64,000 nucleotides of DNA, from the NCBI GenBank assembly GCA_013368445.1, contig JAACJO010000012.1:992001-1056000 (forward strand). Direction: 5' to 3'. Shown here one piece after another: positions 47,828 through 60,649 of the stretch (positions are counted from its first letter, which is position 1; each line of letters starts with the position of its first letter). Source of the stretch: Leucocoprinus leucothites. Its lineage: Eukaryota > Basidiomycota > Agaricomycetes > Agaricales > Agaricaceae. The position numbers and the translations under genes are program-made. The notes beneath the pieces were generated by a model. The model had not been told where the DNA came from, searched no databases, and saw nothing but the letters and a program-made list of their open reading frames with translations.

Positions 47828-48450
47828 ATGCACCAGGTATGCTTTCTTCCTTGTTTCCTCTGAGGACTTCAAGCTCACACTTTTTCCTTCAGCAAACAAC
47901 ACAAGTCGGCTCCGAGAGCCCACCACCTTATGAGCCGACCCCTAACCAGCAGCAGTGTGCGTCATTCTTTCTTTTTTACCCAAGAGTTTTCCTGATTTCT
48001 CCCTCTAACTAGTCCACTATAATGGTAAATCATCAGCTGCACCTGCACCAGATGCACCAGACCACAAGCCATCGCCCCCTCTCACGACCCCTAATCCACC
48101 TGTTATGATTGCTGGACCATCCTATATTCCGCAGCAGCTGGGAGAATATTCGCCCACCGTATACCACTACGTCAACCCGCAAACCGGCGAGCACGTCACG
48201 TCGCTACTTCCGCCAAACCACCCTGAGATGGCCTGCTTGCAAGAAGGTGGTCACATCACAGAGACAAAGTATGGTCTTCTCGGTATGTTCTCAGTTTCTT
48301 CATGAAATACATAATTCTGACTCGGCTTAATTAGGTCTCCTCGCTGCAGTCTTCTGGTTCCCCCTTGGAATTGGACTCTGCTTGCTTGACCGACGGGTCA
48401 GATGTTCCCGCTGCGGCGTCATTCTCCAGGATAGCATGTGTGGAATGTAG
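47828..48450 (+). CDS. BRI3-like small membrane protein
   Basis: A three-codon first exon (ATG CAC CAG at 47828) is followed by an intron, then QTTQVGSESPPPYEPTPNQQQ, a Pro-rich stretch with a PPPY motif (possible WW-domain/Nedd4-type ligase site). After more introns comes PSYIPQQLGEYSPTVYHYV, GGHITETKYGLLGLLAAVFW (across an intron at about 48282-48333), FPLGIGLCLLDRRVRCSRCG and a short end. One hydrophobic segment and a CxxC pair close to the C-terminus resemble brain protein I3-type endolysosomal proteins. Function in fungi is unknown. The stop is TAG at 48448-48450. Confidence 0.68.
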
Positions 48451-48754
48451 TATCCTTTTCATCCTGGCTTGGTGCTGTGGCGTTGGATCCATGCGCGACT
48501 TGTTTGTGACGACTCGTTACGTGGACTTTATTCTTATTGATAGGAGGTTGCTGTTTATCCCCATTCCCTTACACAATACACATTCATGCTGATGATACTC
48601 TTGTATTTTATGTATATCGCTCGGTTTAATGCATGATTGCAAACCGCCAAACTCACGAATCAGCGCTGCAGCTACTTATCTATTATAAGGACCAACATGA
48701 ACAAACAATTCAGTCGCGTGGTTTTGAGTGACTGCGTTCCTTCCTCCATTTGAC

Positions 48755-51700
48755 ATGGCTAAACAGACGCTGCAAAGTCCCCTTTGGTTTCGTCTCAATA
48801 ATGACGATCTTGCCAACAGTGTGGATGAACTCAGTTTCAAGGAGCTACCTCCTCTTCTTCCCCACTTCTTCGTGCCCAGCCTACAGGACAAACCGCAAAA
48901 TCCGATCGTCGAGCGCCTGGGGCTTCCAGGAAAGAATCGTGAGACGAAAAAGGACCCAACAACAGTCAGAACGTCTCTTCCACCGGAGCTTCATATTATT
49001 ACAGACGATTTGGTGAATGTAAAATTGGGGAATGCAGATCAGCAACCAGAAGATTCCATCTGGCATAAGCTAGATGTACACGGCAACAGTCGTAAGGTAT
49101 ACACCCCCACGTCTCAATTTTGAAATCACTCACCATACTCTAGAGCCGATTGCTTTCCTGGGATGCGCTACGACCGATCAATCAAATGCATACCTCTACC
49201 CCGTTTCTCTCTGAAAGAGATAGCCTCGTATACGCCTCAGCACGGTATCAGTAAGTCCAAGACTCAGCTTATGCCGCTTCTCAACTGGTATTTCCTTTAG
49301 CGTACAGCCACGAATGAAGGACTCTTCGACACACATTATGTATACTAATCAGAGAGACTTATTTTCGTCACTCAAGATGACTGTCCTCGGAAACACTTCC
49401 ATTTATCACTCGTGGGATGCCGCCTTGCAACGTTTTGTTCAGGCAAGAGTCAAGGAAGGAGAGCGGGGTATTTTACTTCTTGATGGAATGGATGAGGTCA
49501 TTAGCGACAGGTGAATACATGCACTAGGCTAATTAGCGTGTTTCTGATATTCGTAGTATTACAGCACGATTTTTAACGATAGGAAATTTGCTGAGGCGTT
49601 TGGAGATTCTCCTGGCAAGCATACGTAGCAGGTTGGTGGCCGATTTATCGATATGATCTCCTGCTTACGCATATTTGCTCAGGTCTGCAACAGATGGGCC
49701 AACAATCCACGCCTTCGCACACGCACTTGCTAACATCCTTGATTGGCTTCGTAAAGGGCTCGCAAAGTGCCCACCGCTATCCACCGAGCTATTAGGAAGC
49801 GACATTCCGATCTCGCGGGTATGGTTGCAGTATGAGATATACCAAGATATCCTAAGTTCTCTCGCGGAACTATGCGGTCGTGTATGTCGGTTCCCGACCG
49901 TTTATATGGACATATTCTAAGAGAAACTATACAGGAGGAAAGCAAAACACCTCAAGAATTTCATCCTTTTGATTACAGTCCCATTAATCTCCTCTCCCAC
50001 ATCCATGCTCATCTCGATACACACCTCGTGCGGCAATCACCTCGTGAAATCACCGCTATACTGGCCTACGTCCTATCAACCGCATCCCACGAATACCTAC
50101 GCCAGATTGCTCAATCAGTCGGATATGGTCCTCAGCCACCGCAGAAGCAAGAGCGTATCATTAATCTGGCTCTTGACGAATATACCATGGACGAGGATGC
50201 CGAGGGAGGAGAAGAGGATATTTTTGAAGTTCTCGAGAAAGTAGATGATGACTATCCTTCATTCTTCCCTCCTGAGCTCCTCGCCATTTTACCTGCTGCC
50301 CGAAGGTCCCTAGTCCTGCTCCAGAAAGCTCAGCCTGAACATCCCCTACTGAGCCAGCCAGCGCGCCAAGCGGAACTACGGTGGATTTGGAGGACGGAAG
50401 ATATTGAAGCTGCCTACCTCGGTATCCAGAAAGTCTATCACGGGCAATACATCCAACGTGACGAGCCTGGTCCTTACCTCGAAGGTTCTGCCCGAGAGTA
50501 TAAACCAGGCCTTGAAGGTCTTAAGATTTTTGATATGGAACCAGGGAGTTCTTTCCAGAACACCATCCCCACTTCCAAAGCAACGCCAGGCTCTGTCCAA
50601 GATTTCACAGATTATTTCCCCAAAACCCTTCCTCCTATCACTCCGACGCTCTCCCATCTCACCTCTGTCGTCTTCTCTGACCTTGTACGACACTCGTCTA
50701 AGCTCTCTTCGACGTTGCTAGAGCTCTTCTTAGATCACCCTGGCGAGCTCAATTTCCGATCCCACCTTGTCCTCCTTCGCGATTTTCTCCTGCTCACCTC
50801 CTCTCCATTCAAACTCAAACTATCCTTTGCCTTGTTCTCAGACAATGAGGATTATGAGATTGACAATAAGAATCGTACTCTATCTCTTCAAACTCTTAGG
50901 CAACGGAAGCAGATTACAGAAAGTACTCAGCCTTGGGCGATTGGCCTAGCATCGGCTCTACTCGAGAGGGAAATCTGGCCTCCTGTAGGAGCTGATCTTA
51001 GTTTCTTTTTACGTACAGTTATCGTTGATTCTCTTGAATATCCGCAAGGAGGCGACAATCTACCGAAACAAGTTGTTACTGACGCATCCTGGAGACTTGG
51101 GTTCGCCATCCGAGATTTACCCACTGGGCCTGGGAGGGATAAGTGGCTCAATCCTCTCTGTAAGTTGTCTTCGCCTCTTGATGCCTTTGAATTTCTTCTC
51201 ATAGGTTTTTAGGTGTTGAGTGTGTATTGAATGCTTGTCATTGACTGAGAACTGACCTCGTACACATTAGAGCTCTTGACTTCCTTTACATGGATTACAA
51301 GCCACCACACCCGCTTGAGGTCCTCATTCCCCATGAGGTTTTGTCCAAGTACCAAAGAATGTTTACCTTCCTCTTGAGACTGATCAGAAGTATGTTTGAG
51401 CCGGTAATTAAATAAGGGTGTGCACTAACAACTTGCAGTTGAGCACGCGTTACATGCAGTGCAGAGGATATTGAGATCGATAACGGCTCCAATCTTCCCT
51501 ACTTTGACGCCGGCTCGCAAGCTGACCCTTCACTTTCGATTTGTGGCACAAAGCTTCATGAACGCGCTCTCTAGCTATGTCTTCGACACCGTCATAGGGG
51601 GAAACTTTAACCCGTTCCTTGCCGAGCTTGTGCTTCATCATAACGAGGACGGTACTCAACAACAACGAAGATTTTCCGACGTGTTTGAACTTGCAAAACG

Positions 51701-52124
51701 TCATTCGAACCTTCTTGACGATATACTCAGTGCTTGCCTGATGCGCTCTGGGCAGAGAGCTGCAGGAGATCTACTTCGACAAACTACCGAGATTGTGTTG
51801 GAGTTTTCTGTTCTTATCGGGGAGCTACGCCGTGGACGCTTACAGGAATACGAGGCTGCATCTCTGGTTGAGGATCTCTATGGGAAGTTTAGGGCAAAGA
51901 TGGCGATTTTGGTAAGCTTACAGATCTTCAAAGCCCTCCTATTGCTTATACTTCGACAGACAAAAGTATTGAAGGGATTGGTCGAGAAAAGCACCTCCAG
52001 GTCTTATGCTGAACATTTTTTCATCGGTCAGACAAACCTGCCCGGTGGCCTTGAAGCTCTACATCATTTATTACTTCGTATTGATACATCAGAATGGTGG
52101 ACTTCTACATCAAATCAAGCATAA
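48755..52124 (+). CDS. Gamma-tubulin complex component (GCP5/GCP6 class)
   Basis: Part of the gamma-tubulin ring complex that nucleates microtubules at the spindle pole body. The true ATG is at 48755 (MAKQTLQSPLWFRLNND). The GCP N-terminal grip region includes GERGILLLDGMDEVI and HAFAHALANILDWLRKGL. The C-terminal region has FLYMDYKPPHPLEVLIPHEV with LSKYQRMFTFLLRLIRIEHAL, RFVAQSFMNALSSYVFDTVI, and CLMRSGQRAAGDLLRQ with TEIVLEFSVLI. Seven or so introns; the largest exon is about 49934-51165. The stop is at 52122-52124, only 63 bases from the stop of the convergent neighbour. Long inserts between the two grip domains favour GCP5 or GCP6 over GCP2-4; which one is not settled. Confidence 0.8.
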
Positions 52125-52187
52125 ATAGGCAAAAACTGGTCAGTTTTATTGCAAACCAGTAATATCAAAGTTCTCTAAGGGATGATC

Positions 52188-54989
52188 CTAGAAGTCCTCC
52201 TCGAAAAAACTTATTCCTGCACCTCCTTCCAACTCGCGCCGCAAATTCCTTATGCGGGTAAGGTTGTCTATCAAATCGCTCCGCCGGTATTCGTTCTGGT
52301 GCAAAATTGCGTACTTCCAGAATGACTGTTCAACCTTTCGCCAACCCGGATCATCAGAGCGAACTCTGCACAGCTTTACAAGTGCAGGAAGCCATACTTC
52401 GGCGACATCTGGCATCCACCATCTCCCTGTAGTGAGGAGCATACAGAGTGTCTTCAAGAAGCTGCTTTGGAAAATAGCGTCGAAGAAAGAAGGAGGGAAA
52501 TCGTCGTCCTCAAGTTGCAGCGTCGCACTTGCCTTCACAAAAGTGCAAAGTGCCCGCAGACTGTCCATCTGAGATCTTCGACCATCAATATTGCCTGTGT
52601 TAGCTATATGCAACAGGGTATCCATGCCACCCTCATCTAGGAAGGTCTCCATGACCGTCGTAGAATAAGAGGCTAGGTGGGAGTCAAGGAGGCGGAGAGC
52701 GTTGGATAAAACACCGGGATGCCTGGTGCGCTTAAGGATATCAATGAGATGCTTCGTAAAGAGGGCTTGTTGCTCAGGGTCGGAAAGCGCTGGAGGATGG
52801 AGTATATGGAATATATTTGCCATGGTGTCCGAGTCCTGAAGCCTTCCGATGGTTATGCGGTTTTCGACGAAGAGGGAAGTGAGGGCAAGCTTTACAGAAT
52901 TGTGCAGGGAACCGGGAAATATTCTCGAGTTCGTGACAAGGACATTCGCAAGCCGCGCAAGCTCTAGACCAACCATGTCTAGTAAGGTATCTTCAGCATC
53001 ATAGGATGTGCGCTTTCGGACTACGTCAGAAAGCGCCTTGAGGCTTGCCCCCCAATACATGTCTCTCCTCTTAGCACCTTCCCTTCGAATTTCTTCTTCT
53101 AGGAAATGCCCTGTCAACACGTACAAGTTGAGGCTTGCTGCCTCGCGTAGGGTGTAGGGGCCATAATCCGCCAACGAGTGCAGCAGGCCAACGAGGATTG
53201 GGACTGCTCGGGAAACGAGATTGGCAATTACGGCGGCTGACAGCTCCCAATGTGCGATGCACTCCAGAAGGGTGTCAAGGACTACTTGCTGTATCGTCCC
53301 AGACAGGCTAATCTGACCGTCGACGTGGCGTGAAAGCAGGGAGAGCAGATCATTCTGCGTGCTGTATCTCTCCGGTGAGGTAAGCGCCAGGGCGCATGTT
53401 GCCATCGCACTAATGGCTGGCTGATCAACATCGTCGCGAAGAATCTCGAGTGGTCGGAGGAGTCGGGTTGGCCATTTGATTCTCGTTTGATAGGTCAACT
53501 TCATCCATCCACGACAGTACTTCCCTGCCGCCTGAGGATCCCTGACCTCCCAGCGAGTACCAACAGAGGTGTCCAGCCTGAAGCAGGACTCAAACCGCTG
53601 TAGTATCATTCCCACTGCGTCAACTTCTCGCAGGATCCCGTATGCAGTAAAATCCCTTGGTAATTCAGCAATTGCTTGCAAGGCGCTAGATCTGACTGCT
53701 TCTGTGCTGCTCGACTCTTTGAGCAACCATACAAGGGCTTTAGCATCTAGTGCATCTTCAGAAGTCGGAACCACATTCTGACCCAACCCATTATCCGTTG
53801 AAAATCGACTGATGATAAGCAAAACACGGGTATTTAGCTACGACACAAATTGACGATGAGAAAGTTTGCACTCACTCCTTCTCTTGGATACTCTCAGTGG
53901 GAATTTCACTGGACCCCTGTCGTGGCGGCACCTGCCTTCGAGTACGAGCTTTGTACCCGTCTCGACCGGGCTTGAGCCAGTCATGCAGATGCGTCGATAT
54001 TGGATGCTGATACGGGCAGTCGGGAGAAATCAACGAAATCCACATGGAGCCAACGTAGAATATGTAGGCCAGAGCAACAATAATCACGGTGATCATACTT
54101 ATTGCTGCAAGCTCTCCCTCCCATAGCAAAACTACAATGCCCCCAAAGAATAAGAAGAGCGCGGCATGTAGAAGCAGTGGCAAGCAATTGATCACGGTCA
54201 AGACATGCCATGATCGAAACTGGATGAATCGATTTTGACGTTTCCGAGCGCGATCTCTGGGGGAGCCTGATATTCCCCGTGTGTATGCATAAAGCCATTG
54301 TTTGGCCAGCATAGAGACCAGCGCAGCCGATAGACTGCATGCAAGAGCAGTGAACCAGAGTCCATTCACCCATTGTATCTGAGCGTTGGATGGCTCTGCA
54401 CTCCCGTTGGTCCCCTGTGATAGTGGTGCCAGGGTCTTTTCGCTTGATGCCAACTCTGCGGTCGCTAGTATTAGGGTGAGGCTCCTTAAATCCTTCAAAA
54501 GCATGTTCGTCTCTTCGATCGGATCCGGAAGGATCATTTGATATGTTTGGATAATGAATGTCGTCAGGACGGCTGAGAATAAACCAGTCTGAATGATCCA
54601 TCAGGGATTGGCTCTGCAGTCGATAAATTATAGTTCTTACGAAGACAAGTAGCACATCTGTCTCGCGGTGGGAACCCTCAACTAATGACATATCGCATTT
54701 GGCAGCTTCTTGATTGTAAATATGCCAGATGGATAAATTCTCCTGCTCCTCCTCTCCAAGCTCGGAGATTGGTCCTAAGTCAATCTTGCCCAATCCTGTG
54801 TAAAGCTTCAGAATGGCTATCTACAATTTCAATAATATTCTTACCGCTATCCTCTGATTCTGGGAATATGTACGAGCGTTTCTTGTATGGGCTTGGTTGG
54901 GGAGGGGAGTTGTCCGGGAGTGTCGGCTGTGGCAGGGGATTAAGATTTACTGTAACGCATGGGAGCGGTGTAATTCAACTTACAGACAT
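52188..54989 (-). CDS. DUF6535 membrane protein with a long helical C-terminal region
   Basis: A tiny first exon (ATG TCT at 54989) and the next exons give PTLPDNSPPQPSPYKKRS and ISELGEEEQENLSIWHIY. The hallmark junction of the family follows: DVLLVF then AGLFSAVLTTFIIQTYQM. Four membrane segments include GLFSAVLTTFII, WFTALACSLSAALVSMLAKQW, LLLHAALFLFFGGIVVLLW and MITVIIVALAYIFYVGSMW. Beyond them lies a 500-residue soluble part that is largely helical, resembling armadillo/HEAT-like repeats (SSALQAIAELP, AISAMATCALAL, LALTSLFVENRI). It ends FFEEDF with the stop at 52188-52190. DUF6535 proteins are expanded in Agaricomycetes and have no known function. Confidence 0.82.
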
Positions 54990-55368
54990 AGTGATGAGTG
55001 ACTGTGCGGACCGGAATTTGGACCTCGACGAGTTGTGATTTGGGAGGCTAAGGTTCAGAGGGTCGAGAGACATGTGGGTTCCAACGTTCGCAGTGTGAGG
55101 CAGCTTCTGCCAAATGTCCTGCTGTTATAAATGCGATACCGCTCCCTCTCCTTGTTCCATGCTTGTCAATAAATCCTAATAACCGGGAAACCACGAACAC
55201 CACAGCCTCAAAGTGTATAATCGATATATTTAAATTTCTGGGACATGCCGAGAGAGTCACGCTGAGTTAGGCAAGTGATCATTCAGATCTTCCGAATAGA
55301 ATCGAAAAAAAGTGTAATAACGAAGGCAGAGTATAGTGTCGCTTTGCAGAGATCGAAGTGAAGTGAAA
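54990..55368. other. Intergenic, upstream of the DUF6535 gene
   Basis: Promoter side of the DUF6535 gene and 3' side of the cyclase-family gene. Nothing else was recognised. Confidence 0.5.
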
Positions 55369-56715
55369 TCAAAAGATTGCCAATGCGCTGCGGAGTTTAG
55401 TGGAGTCTGTTGTTCAGAGCCAGAAATAGACTCACTTTGGCGGACTAGCAATGCCATTAACCACGTGGAGTGGGCTTGATGTGACGAAGAATGAGTACCG
55501 GCCAAGTGCTTTGCAAGTTTGGGCTAATTCCTCCAAATCAAAAAGCTCTCCGATGGGCGTCTGAGTTAATACATTAATTGAGGCACAAGATGCAATCAGG
55601 TTTCTCATGATAACTCACACCCCAGAGGCTCAGAATATATTCATGTAGGTCCCACTCCTGAATGCTGGGACGCGCTTCGAAAGAGGGCGAATCGGCAACT
55701 ACTGCTGCGAAATGATGATCCCTATGTACACCGATCAGAAAGGTATTTAGTCAATGACTGTAGCCTACACTGCACGCACCAGAACCACTCCACCTCTTCA
55801 GGCTCCTGACGAATGCCTGTAAGATGCGAGGGATAGGTCTTCAGGAGCACCTCCTCCCTCTCCTCCTGAGAGGCATTTTCATACCAGTCCACGTAGCCCA
55901 TGCGTATGAAAAGAATATCACCCGTCTCGAAAGTTAGATTTTGAGCCTTCGCACACGCTTCCAGCGCTTCTGCTGTTATAAGATGCCTCTCGACCGCAGA
56001 ATACTGAATACCATTCTCCTTCGCATACGAATAGTAATCCAAAAGAACGCCCCTACCCACTATCTTTCCCTGGAAAGCTGTTCGAAGAATGAAATCAGAT
56101 TCATCTGAATGGTTCTTGAGCTAGATCTTACTGTGTATGCCGTTTCTTTGGGGTTTGTCAGGAGATAAAAGTAGGCCAGCACCCTGGCTATCTACAATCT
56201 CACTTTCTGGAAGTCTATTGTAGAAAAAGCCTAGTTGGTTTACATTGAGCGCTTGCATAGCCTCCGTTAAGCATCATCTCACCTGATGGATGCCCAAAGT
56301 GGCGAAAGCCATCCCACTGAGAGCCACTCTGCGTATTCGTAGTTATCTCGTCGTCGATTATGGGTTTTGGACCGGGCCACCTCTTGACTTTTTGTTCTAA
56401 ACCTTTGCGCCCAAACGGCGTCGGACTCGGTTTGTGCATGGCCCAATTGAGGCTGCAGACTTTTCCAGTCTGTATTTCCGTACGGGAGGCCTTCAAAATC
56501 CGTCTTTCAGTGAGTAAATTCAATGCCCCGAGTTCATCAGGCGTCGTGGCGCCCGATACATGTTCATAAAAACCCCAAATAGCCTCTGTGGATTGATACT
56601 TCTTAACCTCTCAATAGATCACGATGGATCTCAACTCACTGTCAGGATCATCTTTGCGAAAAGGCAGTTCACTAAATCGAGGAAACTCGATGCTGTCGAA
56701 GGGTGATTCGGCCAT
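55369..56715 (-). CDS. Cyclase-family metal hydrolase (kynurenine formamidase-like)
   Basis: The ATG at 56715 starts MAESPFDSIEFPRFSELPFRK. Spliced exons give IWGFYEHVSGATTPDELGAL, GKVCSLNWAMHKPSPTPFGR, the motif QSGSQWDGFRHFGHP (the family metal-binding region is HxGTHxDxPxH; here SQWDGFRHFGH fits the fungal variant), SPDKPQRNGIHSKIW, GRGVLLDYYSYAKENGI, GDILFIRMGYVDWY, DHHFAAVVADSPSFEARP and LHEYILSLWGTPIGELFDL. The last intron joins to NALAIF with TGA at 55369-55371. Proteins of this type are cytosolic and often called 'putative cyclase'. The substrate is not known; formamidase activity should not be assumed. The next upstream gene on the same strand is the dehydrogenase at 56844. Confidence 0.82.
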
Positions 56716-56843
56716 TTGTTGAGAAGTGATAGGAATGATTGCACTCGACGCTGTTTAATGGTGTTTCACGCGCTCTGAGTAAGCTTTATCTGGGGTGCGC
56801 CTCTAAAATTATAACAAGATAGATGCATGTCCATGTGAATATT

Positions 56844-58078
56844 TTAATCTATCTGCTTCTTTTTCACGTCAGGTTCCACACCTCCCAGCCTGACATAGAC
56901 GTTAATCATCACAAGACCGCCATGGGAATAAGCGACACACCACCTGTATACGACTCTTGAGTCCCTATCCCGACAACGGGGATCATCTGATGCTGCTGTG
57001 TAGGCAGAAAGACCTGCGTCAGCGAGTACCAGTTTGGCATCAACTTCACGCGCAGCGGAAATCGCCAGCGTCATGTCTTTCTTCATCAACTGAACTTTAA
57101 ATCCGCCCTCATAGCCCTTACTAGTGACAGCATCGGGACAGACCCCCGGCACTGGATTCACTGTGCTGTTGACCCAACTACCGCCTGAGCTCGTCGCGAA
57201 ACAGTCACTCAATGTTTTTGGGTCCAAGCCGAGTCGCATGCCGAGATTCATTGCTTCCGAGGTTGCTAGCGCAATCATCCCAGAAAGATAGTTGTTGCTG
57301 AGTTTGGCAGCAAGCCCGAGAGACGGTCCGCCCATAGCATATAATGACTTTCCCATGAAAGAGAATATATGCCACAGCAGCGGGAGGTGAGGAGAGTTTT
57401 TCTCTATCCCGACCATGAAGGTTAATGTCGCCGCAGCTGCTCCCGGAGTTCCTCCGGACACTGGTGCATCATGGAAAGTGGGTGTGTTGATTTTACTGGA
57501 TGATCGAACGGCCTTCCCGACACTCAGCGATGTGGCGATGTCAATGGTTGAGCTGCGGAAGCATTGCGTCAGCTAAAGTCATTACAAGTCACAGTGCTGC
57601 AGACGGACCAATCGACGAAGTGCTTCCCAGACGTGTCAGGCGCCGACAGCAGACCTGTGCCCTCGCTGAGGTAGACAGCTTGTACGTGGGTTCCTGTTGG
57701 GGAAGCTCGTGAGATGATGGCTCTATTCACCCATTGAATGACCAACCTTCAGGCACGATTGTGATAATGAAATCCTACTCGCGACAAGTGTCAATGATAG
57801 GAGGGAGATATGGGGGGTTGAATACTCACGCTTTCCTCTGCTACTTCGCGGGAACTGCTACCAATACGCACTTGTGCACCTTGAACATTGCTTTTTGCAT
57901 CGAGGCGAGTCTCTTCTTCCAAAAACCTGGAAGTCGACGTAGTGTCGACATCATAAATCCATAATGTAGTTGTGCTCGGAAGCTTCCTGCGCAACTGCCC
58001 TGCCATGGGATATCCCATTGCACCAAGTCCCACCCAGCCAAACTTTGTAGGAAGGCTAGGCGTTTCTTCGTTCATCAT
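56844..58078 (-). CDS. 3-hydroxyisobutyrate dehydrogenase-like NAD(P) oxidoreductase
   Basis: Beta-hydroxyacid dehydrogenase family; the type enzyme oxidises 3-hydroxyisobutyrate in valine breakdown in mitochondria. The start MMNEETPSLPTKFGWVGLGAMGYPMA carries the GxGxMG nucleotide-binding turn. Next come LWIYDVD, VDFIITIVPEG, the substrate loop DAPVSGGTPGAA, and the catalytic-lysine region GLAAKLSNNYL. The C-terminal domain follows (GFKVQLMKKDMTLAISAARE, SAYTAASDDPRCRDRDSRVVYRW). The last intron joins to LGGVEPDVKKKQID, with TAA at 56844-56846. No clear mitochondrial presequence is seen, so a cytosolic or paralogous role is possible. Confidence 0.85.
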
Positions 58079-59701
58079 GGCTGTCGCTGCTTGAGAGACC
58101 GGGGTTCAAGAGGAATCGGCATTCAAGCCTCGTTTGGCTACTGCCTGAACCGGTCTACGTGATTTGATTCCTGCGGCTTGAGGTACACCCCAGGGCTCGT
58201 TAATCAGCCAAGCAGACGGCCCAAAGTCATGGGACTCCGTTTTTCGCATGAGTTCACAACGGCAGCGAGTCATGTTGCACCTATTCCACTTATAAACCGA
58301 TGAGAAGCCTAATCTTAGCCATCGAAGATGCGAAAATAACATACTCGTGGCTTCAATACACGGGCCTTTTGTTGTCTCAGCAGGAAGGGAAGGATAAGGA
58401 TAAGGAATTAAGAGATTGGTTGGCGCTACAACCGCGGCACTCCGAAATTCAATCATGGAGCCGTGTATGATCCCGTATGATCGAATGCGTGATTCGGTAA
58501 TCGGGTGAACAGTCTTGAAGTGAAGCTTGACTCTCCTTCAGAATGTCCCAATCACAACCCAACAAGAATGCTCACCACGAGTTATATGAGGCAGGTGAAA
58601 AAATGAGGCGGAAAGTCATGGTAAGCTCGATGAATTTAATCCGTTTGGCGACACAGTACCAGACGTATTGAATTGGCAGGGTGATGACTATGTCGACCGT
58701 AACATGAAGCCGGTAAGTCGTGGTCAAACATAAAACGAGCTGAATCCAATGATGTGGATGAGTGTAGGACACCACAGATTTCATGACATCTATGCAACAC
58801 GTTAGTTTGGGCTTCATGCAGTTCCAATAGTGACCAACATTAGAATAGCTCGCAACCGAGGCTGCCTGGGGTACCATATGGACAAGGCCAGGACTTGAAT
58901 TGAAACAGCGAAGTTTGATAGTAATTGCTCTGCTCATGTCGCAGGGAAAGGAAGCAGAGGTTGGTAAACTTCAACCAACACATTTTCTGCACGACATAGT
59001 CTTATGAATGCCCTAGTTGACCGGACATCTAAGGTTCGATGAGAAAATTACGACTTGGGGACATAATTCGCTCACAAAGATGACAGAGGGGCCGTCAATA
59101 ATGGCTGTACAGAGCTTGAAATACAGGAAACGATGCTTCAGACTTCCATTTATTGCGGAATTCCTTCCGGCGTCTCCATGTTTCGTGTGGCAGATCGCGT
59201 TCTCAAACAGTTGAAAGAAGAGGGTGTCCTGAAATCTTAGGTCGAGGGGGCTACTGGGTTAGATCACAGTATAATACGAGGTGCATCTTTGAACTTGAAC
59301 TTGCCTTGAATTAGCCCCGCTGGATTTTCTGGTTTGTGGGAATTTAGTGATTTGCGTTGATGTAATAAACAGAGTCATGGGGTCCCATATGGGACCCCAG
59401 GGCCCCAAGGATCAGCCAGTTCCAGGTCGACGATAGCCGTTCAGGTTCCAGAAACATGCCAAATGGCAAAAGCTGAACTGGGTCGGGTTCAGACTGTAAT
59501 GACAGGCCGCGGAAATCGATTACTTATTTAACAGCTGAGCTTCAATGTAATGAGCTACATAAGTAGAAGACAAATTATTCAACAAAATCCCGAGAGATGT
59601 ACAACGAACAATCGTATCAGAAGAAACCAGCAACGACTAGAGGAAATTTAGCGAGACAAAGTGCTACGCAGGAACAACCAAGGTGACTTCGCGTCGAAGG
59701 A
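58079..59701. other. 1.6-kb intergenic region
   Basis: No convincing gene. A 121-codon minus-strand ORF (58572-58937) has no family pattern. A perfect 20-base palindrome lies at 59379-59398, followed closely by a short C/G-rich stretch. Confidence 0.45.
59379..59398. repeat. Perfect 20-base palindrome
   Basis: GGGGTCCCATATGGGACCCC, self-complementary over all 20 bases and followed by AGGGCCCCAAGG, which can pair with part of it. It could be a protein-binding site or a hairpin. It lies about 320 bases beyond the 3' end of the BAP31-like gene. Confidence 0.9.
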
Positions 59702-60649
59702 CTAGTCACGTCGCTTGTCGGATTTGTTTTCTGAAAGCGTGTTAAGTTCAGTGGCGAGACGGTCATATTCCTTGTAGTTCTGAGATGCTTGCTTTTTGAG
59801 AGTTTCTACGATGGAGTCAGCCAAAATTCAAAACAGCTTGACAGTGTTGTAGTACCATAGTCTCGATCTTTCGTGGCTAGCTTCTCTTTCAATTCTGCAA
59901 TCTCTTTCTGTGCCTCTGATGGCTTGACGACGCCCTTCTGCAAGATACGTGATAAGAAAGCTGAGCCTTTTCAACCGTTGTTAGACCGAACGCACGCACC
60001 TGTTGTTTCAGTTTGGTGTATTCCTCCTGGGTGTGGATGAGCTCAGCGATGATATGGAATGAGCGGGTAAGGACAAGGGAAAGGAAGAGACAGAAGCCAG
60101 TAAGATAGACATTGCGTTGAGCGCTTGATTTATCAGATAATTAATAGAAGCAAAGTGATGGATGAAGCAGATGCATACTAGAATTTTCTTGCGTGAATAT
60201 TCGACTCCGCCCTCACGTCCGGAACACCACCTTTGCCAGACTTGATTAAATCAGTCTCTGCTGTAATCCTGAACATGCGCTGGAGTGCATCTGCGAACAA
60301 GATAGCAACAAATCTGAGCTCGGACAGCATGAGCGAAGATAGGAAACGTAGACTAGTCAACCTCACATGAATGAGATTTTCAGGGCATATGCAATCTTCG
60401 CAACAATAGCAGAAGTGGAGAGGAACGAAAAGAGATGCTTGCGGACGCTGAACGGTAGTGGGGAGACAAGGATACAAAAGGTGACCATCTAGCGATAGGA
60501 AGTGAGTTGTTGTATCAAGTATTCGTAGCAATAGCTAGGAAGACAAACCTCCGCAGCGAGGAGAAGGAAGGTAAGAGAGTAGCTATATATTAGATAGGAA
60601 TGAGTATAAAGAACAAATGGAAGGTCAGTAATACGCACTAGATTGTCAT
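59702..60649 (-). CDS. BAP31/Yet3-like ER membrane protein
   Basis: A short first exon (MTI plus split Tyr; ATG 60649) joins to YYSLTFLLLAAE. MVTFCILVSPLPFSVRKHLF follows, then AYALKISFMFVAILFADALQRMFRI and NVYLTGFCLFLSLVLTRSFHII, three membrane segments in all. The C-terminus is a coiled coil (SEAQKEIAELKEKLATKDRDYETLKKQ) ending in DKRRD, a dilysine-like basic ER signal, with TAG at 59702-59704. This is the full layout of B-cell receptor-associated protein 31, Yet1/Yet3 in yeast, which handles exit of membrane proteins from the ER. About six introns. Confidence 0.87.

Noticed and set aside
53823..54989. Separate genes for the membrane part and the helical part around 53.8 kb
   Set aside because: The open frame downstream of 53822 starts without ATG and follows a plausible splice acceptor, so one DUF6535 gene from 54989 to 52188 fits better.
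58572..58937. 121-codon minus-strand ORF with an ATG start
   Set aside because: No domain, odd composition, no splice context and no similarity to anything recognised; likely chance in a long intergenic region.
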